A stretch of DNA of 5,291 bases from Bacteroidales bacterium (GTDB lineage Bacteria; Bacteroidota; Bacteroidia; Bacteroidales; UBA932): assembly GCA_009784635.1 (NCBI GenBank), contig WRBG01000135.1:1-5291 (forward strand). Direction: 5' to 3'. Of this stretch, positions 1-4,767 are shown piece by piece. The translations under genes were made by a program, and so were the position numbers. Within the stretch, counting starts at the first letter, position 1, and each line of letters opens with the position of its first letter. The notes under the pieces are model-generated. The model was not told the DNA's origin and did not search any database. It saw nothing but the letters and a program-made list of their open reading frames with translations.

Positions 1-618
1 AATGTTGGTTAATCGGTCTATAATGCCGGATAAAAGGTCAATATCCTGCAATTTGCAAAGGTTTTTCACATTGGGGCAACTGACGTTAACCACAAAATAG
101 TCTACATAATCATAGAGGCCGATAAAAGTTTTTTCGTAGTCGTCGGCTGCCAACTCGTTGGGAGTGACGGTGTTTTTGCTGATATTGCCCCCAATAATCA
201 GCCGAGGCCGAGGTTTGCGCCGCCGCAGGTTTTGGGCTATATGCTCCACTCCTTTGTTGTTAATGCCAAAGCGATTGATAATGGCCCTGTCTTTGACGAG
301 GCGAAAGCAACGGGGACGCGGATTGCCCGGCTGAGGCAAAGCGGTAACGGAACCTAATTCGATAAAGCCGAATCCAAAGTTGGCAAATTCGTTGTATACC
401 TCGGCATTTTTGTCAAGCCCCGCAGCTAATCCAATAGGATTACGGAACTTAAGCCCCATCACTTCACGTTCCAACACAGGCGAATCGTAGTGAAAAAAAG
501 CCCTTAGTATGGGGGCGGACAAGGGGATATGGCGCACCACCTTCAGCAAGAGGGCGGTAATTGTGTGTGCAGTTTCCGGAGAAAAAGCAAAAAGAATAGG
601 ACGGATAAAACGATACAT
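1..618 (-). CDS. pyrD: Dihydroorotate dehydrogenase, class 2-like (3' end outside window)
   Basis: Oxidises dihydroorotate to orotate in de novo pyrimidine synthesis; class 2 enzymes pass electrons through FMN to the membrane quinone pool. I translated 206 codons from ATG (618-616) to the window edge without a stop; the family is usually about 330-350 residues, so roughly the last 40 percent is missing. Visible motifs: N-terminal helical segment with SPETAH (residues 13-18), typical of membrane-associated class 2 enzymes; FMN-site AAGLDKNAE (65-73); ELGSVT and PQPGNPRPR (87-103); NRFGINNKG (115-123); GGNISKN (143-149); and the substrate/catalytic loop VNVSCPN (177-183). The catalytic-base position that is Ser175 in E. 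coli PyrD is Cys181 here, as in class 1 enzymes. The gene starts 37 bp after the regulator gene ends, suggesting co-transcription. No clear Shine-Dalgarno precedes the ATG. The family call is secure; electron-acceptor class is inferred from the N-terminus. Confidence 0.95.
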   Translation of the reverse strand, partial: MYRFIRPILFAFSPETAHTITALLLKVVRHIPLSAPILRAFFHYDSPVLEREVMGLKFRNPIGLAAGLDKNAEVYNEFANFGFGFIELGSVTALPQPGNPRPRCFRLVKDRAIINRFGINNKGVEHIAQNLRRRKPRPRLIIGGNISKNTVTPNELAADDYEKTFIGLYDYVDYFVVNVSCPNVKNLCKLQDIDLLSGIIDRLTNI

Positions 619-655
619 ATCCGCAAATGTAATACGGGATAAAAGAATTACCAAA

Positions 656-1141
656 TTATTCCGGCAAATATTCGCCAAAAGTCTTGTCGGTATAGAAGAT
701 AACAATTTTTGCAACCTGCTTTACTCCCTGTTTTACAGGCTCTAAAAGAGCCGATACGGCGGAAAAATGATTGTTTTCTTCCGCGATGGTTTGGGCAGAA
801 AGAGCAGGAGCGCAAACGGGAGCAGAAGCAGAAGCCGGTACAGGCGCAGGAGTAGGTAAAGGCTCCACAGGAAAAATCGAGGCTTGAGGAGGGGCGCTAA
901 ACAGGTCGGGGGCGGGGGTAGGCGCGTACTGTTCCTTATACATCTTAGCTTTTCCCGTAATCAGCCATTCGGCATTGACGGCGGGAAACCGAATCAATAC
1001 TTTTTCTATAAAGTCAAATCCGGGCTTGTTCCTTCCCGATAGGATGTGGGAAACGCCGGAACGCTGTACGCCCAAAATATCGGCAAACTTGGCGGGAGAC
1101 AGCTGCTCGAGCTGCAAGAATTGTAGAAGACGGTCTCTCAT
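656..1141 (-). CDS. XRE-family helix-turn-helix transcriptional regulator
   Basis: A 161-residue DNA-binding protein. Residues about 6-62 form a Cro/C1-type helix-turn-helix domain: SPAKFADILGVQRSGVSHIL holds the scaffold and recognition helices, followed by SGRNKPGFDFIEKVLIRFP and NAEWLITGKAKMY, a pattern I know from a common Bacteroidota regulator family. Residues about 72-114 are a low-complexity Pro/Ala/Ser linker. The last 18 residues, AKIVIFYTDKTFGEYLPE, resemble the conserved tail of that family and may be a small interaction motif. The ATG at 1141-1139 is chosen because the HTH begins immediately after it. The gene lies upstream of pyrD in the same direction and diverges from queA across a 448-bp region with repeated palindromes, so it may regulate itself and the neighbouring genes. 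Its ligand and targets are not evident from the sequence. Confidence 0.9.
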   Translation of the reverse strand: MRDRLLQFLQLEQLSPAKFADILGVQRSGVSHILSGRNKPGFDFIEKVLIRFPAVNAEWLITGKAKMYKEQYAPTPAPDLFSAPPQASIFPVEPLPTPAPVPASASAPVCAPALSAQTIAEENNHFSAVSALLEPVKQGVKQVAKIVIFYTDKTFGEYLPE

Positions 1142-1169
1142 AAGGCAAAAATTTTGTACATAAATGATG

Positions 1170-1229
1170 CTACAAATGTAATCATATTTTTATTTACATT
1201 TGTAGATAGGACATGGGTTACATTTGTAA
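1170..1229. repeat. Three palindromic operator-like sites at 24-bp spacing
   Basis: TACAAATGTA at 1171-1180, TACATTTGTA at 1195-1204 and TACATTTGTA at 1219-1228 start exactly 24 bp apart. The first two form a perfect 12-bp inverted repeat, CTACAAATGTAA (1170-1181) and TTACATTTGTAG (1194-1205), separated by 12 bp. Each word is a near-palindrome of the form TTACAWWTGTAA, as expected for a dimeric HTH protein. The array begins about 30 bp before the XRE start codon, so autoregulation is the simplest reading. Which protein binds is inference. Confidence 0.7.
1173..1180 (-). promoter_or_regulatory. Possible -7 promoter element for the XRE-pyrD unit
   Basis: On the minus strand these bases read TACATTTG, matching the Bacteroidota -7 consensus TAnnTTTG. 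The box ends 32 bp before the ATG, giving a leader of about 25 nt. No TTG/TTTG -33 element is visible upstream, so the promoter would be weak or dependent on a regulator. It coincides with the first operator-like palindrome. Confidence 0.4.
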
Positions 1230-1446
1230 AAGAATTTGCAAAATATGCCGGAATATACAGCTAATACGTTAAAGCAGTTATGTATGTAAAGCCTATAAAT
1301 TATTGGATAATCGCATATTAAATACACGAATAATACAATTTTATACGCTAAATCATAGGATGAGCATAAAAAACTGTACCATTACTTTCTATAATCATAT
1401 TTAAGTAGCTGGCTATAACTAATATTATATATGATGCAAAGGCATG

Positions 1447-1458
1447 ATACAAATGTAT
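1447..1458. repeat. Isolated copy of the TACAWWTGTA palindrome
   Basis: TACAAATGTA at 1448-1457 is the same 10-mer as the copy at 1171, flanked here by A and T. It lies about 140 bp before queA and 220 bp from the three-site array. It could be an auxiliary binding site permitting looping, which is speculative. Confidence 0.5.
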
Positions 1459-1513
1459 ACACGAAAGAACGGAGAAGATGATAAATTTCTCCACATTTCC
1501 TACTAAATTCTGA

Positions 1514-1525
1514 TTACATCCGTAA
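1514..1525. repeat. Degenerate copy of the palindrome
   Basis: TTACATCCGTAA matches TTACATTTGTAA at 10 of 12 positions; both mismatches are CC for TT near the centre while the outer arms are intact. It starts 35 bp before the exact copy at 1549-1560. It could be a lower-affinity site or chance in AT-rich DNA. Confidence 0.35.
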
Positions 1526-1548
1526 TTCATTCCCTTCACAGATGTGAA

Positions 1549-1561
1549 TTACATTTGTAAA
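1549..1561 (+). promoter_or_regulatory. Palindrome and possible -7 element upstream of queA
   Basis: TTACATTTGTAAA is identical over 13 bases to positions 1218-1230. Its core TACATTTG (1550-1557) fits the Bacteroidota TAnnTTTG -7 consensus and ends 33 bp before the queA ATG, predicting a leader of about 25 nt. No -33 TTTG is seen at the right distance. Alternatively its TTTG could act as a -33 element for a weaker box, TATCTTTA at 1574-1581, but that would leave almost no leader and the spacing is short. Confidence 0.45.
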
Positions 1562-1589
1562 CCAGATTTATTATATCTTTACGCCGCTT

Positions 1590-2807
1590 ATGTGGGAACA
1601 AATTTCTATTAACGCCTACGATTACCGACTGCCTCCGACGCAGATTGCCTCCCATCCCTTAGAGGAACGGGATGCTTCCCGCTTACTGGTGTATGACCTA
1701 GGACAGATATACGACCGTTGCTTTAGGGACCTCCCCGATGTACTGCCTGCCGGCGCCCTGTTGGTACGGAATAATACCCGTGTGGTTCCGGCACGTTTGT
1801 TGTTTGCCAAAGACAGCGGCGCCATTATCGAAATATTCTGTTTAGAACCCTTGGAGCCGGCAGATTACAACCTTTCCTTTGCCCAAACCGGCTCTGTGGT
1901 TTGGAAAGCGATGGTGGGCAATAAAAAGCGCTGGAAAAGCGGTCATATTCATCTGTATAATCCTGTAAACGACAAAGAATGCGCCCATCTATCCCTTTTG
2001 GCAAGCTGTGTGGGACAAGATGGGGATACCTTTTACATTCGTTTTTGCTGGCAGGGAGGGCTTTCTTTTTCCGAGGTTTTGGCTATATGCGGACGTATTC
2101 CCATACCGCCTTACTTGGGACGGGAGGCGGAACCCGAAGACCGAGAGCGTTACCAGACCATCTATGCTTTACGGAAAGGCTCCGTAGCGGCGCCCACTGC
2201 GGGATTGCATTTTTCTGATTATGTAATATCCTGTATTAAAGATAAAAAAATTGAGTTTACGGAACTAACACTTCATGTAGGCGCCGGCACGTTTACACCT
2301 GTAAAAACCCATTTGCTAAGCCAACATCAGATGCACAGCGAGCCATTTAGCGTTTCCCGCGCTTTTGTAGAAACTTTGTACAATCAAAAAGGGCCGGTAG
2401 TGGCTGTGGGTACCACTTCTGCACGATGTATAGAAAGTCTGTATTATTTTGGCATTATGTGTTCTATGGGACAAGAACCCGATTTTTTGCCCCAATGGGA
2501 AGCCTATCGGATGCCTCCTCTGCTTGACCGGAAGGCCGCTTTGGAAGCCTTGCTGCTTTATATGCAAAAGAATGGATTAGAGGTATTTGAGGCAAGAACG
2601 CAAATCATGATTGTGCCTTCTTTTAAATTTCGTTTTACCAATGGATTGATTACCAACTTCCATCAACCTAAAAGCACCTTACTGTTGCTGATTGCCGCCT
2701 TTATAGGCGAGGATTGGCGGAAGTGTTATGCCCACGCCCTTGAGCAAAACTATCGTTTTTTAAGCTACGGAGACAGTTCGCTGCTATTGCAAAGCAGGGA
2801 AAAATAG
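1590..2807 (+). CDS. queA: S-adenosylmethionine:tRNA ribosyltransferase-isomerase (QueA family, long form)
   Basis: QueA transfers and isomerises the ribosyl group of SAM onto preQ1 in tRNA anticodons, making epoxyqueuosine, the step before queuosine. The 405-residue frame is intact. Family motifs in order: HPLEERDASRLLV (22-34), NNTRVVPARLL (61-71), GRIPIPPYLGR (168-178), RYQTIYALRKGSVAAPTAGL (187-206) followed by HF, LTLHVGAGTFTPV (226-238), MHSEPF (248-253), VAVGTTSARCIESL (271-284), GLITNFHQPKSTLLLLIAAF (352-371) and LSYGDSSLLL (391-400). Typical QueA is about 340-360 residues. Much of the excess lies at residues about 285-335, between GTTSARCIESL and the LITNFH motif, where canonical proteins have a short link. 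I recall similar long forms in Bacteroidota, so it may be a lineage paralogue with the same or altered substrate. The ATG is chosen because family homology starts within about 10 residues; no Shine-Dalgarno is visible. The following polyene-type genes have no obvious link to queuosine. Confidence 0.92.
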   Translation: MWEQISINAYDYRLPPTQIASHPLEERDASRLLVYDLGQIYDRCFRDLPDVLPAGALLVRNNTRVVPARLLFAKDSGAIIEIFCLEPLEPADYNLSFAQTGSVVWKAMVGNKKRWKSGHIHLYNPVNDKECAHLSLLASCVGQDGDTFYIRFCWQGGLSFSEVLAICGRIPIPPYLGREAEPEDRERYQTIYALRKGSVAAPTAGLHFSDYVISCIKDKKIEFTELTLHVGAGTFTPVKTHLLSQHQMHSEPFSVSRAFVETLYNQKGPVVAVGTTSARCIESLYYFGIMCSMGQEPDFLPQWEAYRMPPLLDRKAALEALLLYMQKNGLEVFEARTQIMIVPSFKFRFTNGLITNFHQPKSTLLLLIAAFIGEDWRKCYAHALEQNYRFLSYGDSSLLLQSREK

Positions 2808-2822
2808 CTACCTTTAGGTGAA

Positions 2823-3056
2823 TTGGCCATAAGGAATGGATTTACGGGAGAAAATATTACCTTTATTGCGCCAAATTTTGACGCGGCAGGATGTGTGGGT
2901 CATGTAAATGCCTTGTTTAGAGAGGGTGCATGTAGCCATGCGCTCTGTGGTTGGTTTGATTTTACCGATGGTCGGGAAGAAGCCGGTATTTTTTTAGTGT
3001 CCAAAGAAGAAACGAATAAAATCTTTAATATAAATAACTTAGTATGGAAGAGCTGA
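2823..3056 (+). CDS. Unrecognised small or broken reading frame before the ACP gene
   Basis: An open frame runs from just after the queA stop to TGA 3054-3056 and overlaps the ACP start by 13 nt. It has no in-frame ATG; TTG at 2823 gives 77 residues. The C-terminal half reads like real protein with ordinary codon choice, for example GHVNALFREGACSHALCGWF and REEAGIFLVSKEE. The last stretch faintly recalls the end of a ketosynthase N-terminal-type domain, but I cannot assign it. An ATG at 2836 in the +1 register gives a plausible helical start, MDLREKILPLLRQI, before a stop at 2905-2907; losing one base around the T-run at 2876-2879 would join that start to this frame. It may therefore be a small frameshifted gene, a remnant of a larger one, or non-coding. 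The function is unknown. Confidence 0.4.
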   Translation: MAIRNGFTGENITFIAPNFDAAGCVGHVNALFREGACSHALCGWFDFTDGREEAGIFLVSKEETNKIFNINNLVWKS

Positions 3057-3301
3057 TTGTAGCATTAAAAGAAGAAATCATTAGCGTACTTAATTTAGAA
3101 GGACTTAATCCGGAAGATATTGATGCCGAGGCTCCTTTGTTTGGAGAAGGCTTGGGATTGGATTCGATTGACGCCCTTGAATTGATTGTGCTGCTCGAAA
3201 AAAATTACGGCGTAAAAATGTCCAACCCCAACGAAGCTAAGGCGGTATTTTCCTCGGTGCAGAGTATGGCCCAATACGTTTTGCAAAACAGAATTAGATA
3301 G
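3044..3301 (+). CDS. Acyl carrier protein
   Basis: An 85-residue carrier protein that holds growing acyl or polyene chains on a 4'-phosphopantetheine arm in the cytoplasm. The attachment site is Ser41 in GLGLDSIDALEL (36-47), the standard DSx motif, preceded by EAPLFGEG and followed by the usual amphipathic helix, LIVLLEKNYGVK. Length is normal (about 75-90). The GLGLDSIDALEL form is closer to carrier proteins of specialised aryl-polyene-type loci than to housekeeping AcpP, which reads DLGADSLDTVEL; that distinction is from memory of the families. The ATG overlaps the previous frame by 13 nt, and the ketosynthase gene starts 7 bp after its stop, so the genes are probably one operon with translational coupling. 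An A-rich leader precedes the ATG instead of a Shine-Dalgarno. It needs a phosphopantetheinyl transferase, not visible here. Confidence 0.93.
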   Translation: MEELIVALKEEIISVLNLEGLNPEDIDAEAPLFGEGLGLDSIDALELIVLLEKNYGVKMSNPNEAKAVFSSVQSMAQYVLQNRIR

Positions 3302-3308
3302 TTGTTTT

Positions 3309-4109
3309 ATGCGTGTTGTTGTCAGTAGCTTAGGTATGATATCGGGACTGGGTTGTTCGGTGCCCGAAGCCTTGGATGCACTCTTGCGGGAGCGTTCGGC
3401 GCTGACTCCATTACGCTATGTCAATTCCAAACACAGCCGGCTTCCGATGGGCGAAGTACCTCTAAGTGACTGGCAATTAAAGGCAGAATTGGGTATTGAT
3501 TCCCGGGCGGTGATTACCCGCAGCGCCTTGTTGGGTATTATGGCGGTCAAGGAATGTCTTTCCGGTCTTCCGGAGCAGGTCGGACGAACCGGATTGGTGT
3601 CGGGCAATACCGTAGGCGGGATGGAGAAAAGCGAAGTTTACTATCGGGAATTTTTAGACCCGACCCAACACGAACACACTCCTTATATTGATGCCCACGA
3701 CTGCGGAGCCTGTACCGAGGGGATTGCCGATTACTTTGGCTGCTTTGACTTTATCAGCTCTATTTCTACCGCTTGTTCATCTGCCGCCAACGCGGTGGCC
3801 ATGGGCGCCCGGCTGATACGCACAGGCAGGTTAGACAGGGTAGTGGTAGGAGGAACCGAATGTCTGAGCAAGTTTCACATCAATGGTTTTTTGAGTCTGA
3901 CGATTCTGTCTGACAGTCCTTGCGCTCCCTTTGATGCTCACCGTAAGGGTATTAATCTGGGAGAAGGAGCGGCCTATCTGATGCTCGAATCCCAAGAAGC
4001 CCTCGAACAAAGAGGAGGCAAGGCGCTGGCCGTAGTCAGCGGCTACGGAAATGCCTGCGACGCCTACCCCCAAACCGCTTCTTCTCCCGAAGGGAAGGCG
4101 CCTTTTTAG
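3309..4109 (+). pseudogene. FabF-like beta-ketoacyl-ACP synthase, N-terminal part (frameshifted)
   Basis: Condensing enzyme of the thiolase fold that would extend ACP-bound chains. This 266-residue part starts with the usual RVVVSSLGMISGLG beta strand and glycine turn and contains the nucleophile Cys156 in SISTACSSAAN (151-161), the GGTE motif (181-184), PCAPFDAHRKGINLGEGAAY (204-223) and TASSPEGK (256-263). It stops at TAG 4107-4109 in mid-domain. Homologous sequence resumes in the -1 frame: one extra T in the T-run 4103-4107 gives KAPFLAMKEAL and restores a 395-residue protein of normal FabF length (about 400-415). Alone, this part lacks both catalytic histidines and cannot be a working synthase. 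It follows the ACP by 7 bp. In aryl-polyene-type loci such a KS acts with a Cys-less partner, matching the next gene. Confidence 0.88.
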
Positions 4110-4112
4110 CAA
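4101..4112 (+). other. Frameshift site in the ketosynthase gene
   Basis: In the first frame CCT TTT TAG ends translation at 4109. Reading the last T twice gives CCT TTT TTA GCA ATG and continues into the C-terminal half. The simplest explanation is a lost T in the run 4103-4107. Slippage is also conceivable: a Phe tRNA on TTT (4104-4106), with a stop codon in the A site, would re-pair perfectly with TTT at 4103-4105. Confidence 0.8.
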
Positions 4113-4495
4113 TGAAAGAAGCGCTTGAGATGAGTGGTCTTAATCCATGCGATATTAGCTATATAAATGCACATGGTACAGGAACGATTAATAATGATGT
4201 TTCTGAAGGTAAAGCCATAGAACGTATTTTTGGACAGATACTTCCTCCAGTTAGTTCAACCAAGCCCTTTACCGGACATACTACCTCGGCTGCCGGAACG
4301 GTAGAAGCTGTAATATCTATGCTAGCTATGCTGCACGGTTTTATCCCGGCCAACCTAAACTTTAAAGTCAAGGACCCCCAAATCCGTTTCAGTCCGGTGG
4401 AAAAAACATGTACCGGTATGGTTTTAAATCATGTATTGACTAATTCATTCGGGTTTGGCGGCAACAATACTTCGCTTATATTTTCCAAAGCCTGA
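4112..4495 (+). pseudogene. FabF-like beta-ketoacyl-ACP synthase, C-terminal part (frameshifted)
   Basis: The remaining 127 residues of the same synthase, in the -1 register. They hold the other catalytic residues: His of NAHGTGT (His21 here, His289 in the rejoined protein), and Lys and His of STKPFTGHTTSAAG (Lys51 and His56; 319 and 324 rejoined). The 5-residue Lys-His spacing equals that of E. coli FabF Lys335/His340. The end, TNSFGFGGNNTSLIF, is the classic glycine-rich C-terminal motif. The ATG at 4112 is present but falls inside a helix of the domain, so it is probably an internal methionine instead of a true start. Base composition drops sharply just after the junction. The stop is 5 bp before the next gene. 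Confidence 0.87.
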
Positions 4496-4500
4496 GGAAT

Positions 4501-4767
4501 ATGAAACCGATTATCTATATCAATGGTGCAGCTGCCATTTCCGTACAGGAGACGCTTTACGGATGTAACCCCGAGGCATTTGTCCGCAGCCGCACACGTT
4601 TTGCACAGGCTAAAAATCCTGATTTTAAGGACTATATTCCCATCATGGTGGCCAGACGCATGAGCCGGATGATTAAACGGGCTATAGTCGTGTCGCAATT
4701 GGCTTTACAGGCATCCGGCATATCCATGCCCGATGCCATTATTTTTGGCACCGGTTTGGGTGTATAG
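4501..4767 (+). pseudogene. Ketosynthase-like chain-length-factor protein, N-terminal part (frameshifted)
   Basis: Start of a ketosynthase-like protein of the type that pairs with an active KS in polyene loci. IIYINGAAAIS (3-13) is the opening beta strand and turn. ARRMSRMIKRAIVVSQLAL (51-69) resembles the RRxSRxxR... helix of the Pfam 'Beta-ketoacyl synthase, N-terminal' family (PF13723), and DAIIFGTGLG (78-87) is the following strand. It stops at TAG 4765-4767 straight after GTGLGV. Homology continues in the -1 frame as GLGCIEDTEKFL, so one base is missing at about 4758-4761. The start at 4501 is 5 bp after the KS stop; GAGGA lies just upstream but only 2 nt from the ATG, too close to be a good ribosome site. 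The gene is best read as one unit with the following frame. Confidence 0.85.
4756..4767 (+). other. Frameshift site in the chain-length-factor gene
   Basis: The first frame reads TTG GGT GTA TAG. Adding one G to the GGG run at 4758-4760 gives TTG GGG TGT ATA GAA, which enters the downstream frame and the expected GLGCIED sequence. Like the break in the preceding gene, it is a one-base shortfall at a short homopolymer. No seven-base slippery pattern suited to -1 ribosomal shifting is evident, so an indel or read error is likelier. Confidence 0.75.

Larger units (their letters stand above)
1142..1589. promoter_or_regulatory. Divergent intergenic region with repeated palindromes
   Basis: This 448-bp AT-rich stretch separates the minus-strand regulator gene from plus-strand queA. 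It contains five exact TACAWWTGTA words (1171, 1195, 1219, 1448 and 1550) and one degenerate copy (1515). Between about 1230 and 1440 I see no repeats, RNA gene or convincing coding frame. A 63-codon minus-strand frame at 1539-1348 lies inside it but looks spurious. It must hold both divergent promoters. Transcription-factor binding is inferred from the palindromes, not shown. Confidence 0.75.

Noticed and set aside
509..745. 78-codon plus-strand frame across the regulator/pyrD junction
   Set aside because: Antisense to pyrD and the regulator tail, both of which have strong family motifs on the minus strand.
1155..1160. TGTACA as a further operator copy
   Set aside because: It is a simple 6-bp palindrome that does not match the TACAWWTGTA word or the 24-bp phase.
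1348..1539. 63-codon minus-strand frame in the intergenic region
   Set aside because: No recognisable family, AT-driven composition, and it spans two of the operator-like palindromes; it looks like a chance open frame.
2811..2820. Hairpin ACCTTTAGGT after queA as a terminator
   Set aside because: Only a 4-bp stem with a 2-base loop and no T-run after it; too weak for an intrinsic terminator.
2805..2822. TAG readthrough fusing queA to the next frame
   Set aside because: The registers match, but QueA already ends normally at LSYGDSSLLL plus a few residues, so an extension is unnecessary.
4112..4495. Independent small gene starting at ATG 4112
   Set aside because: The ATG is internal to a ketosynthase helix, and the sequence continues the upstream domain after a one-base shift; no separate protein of this kind is known to me.
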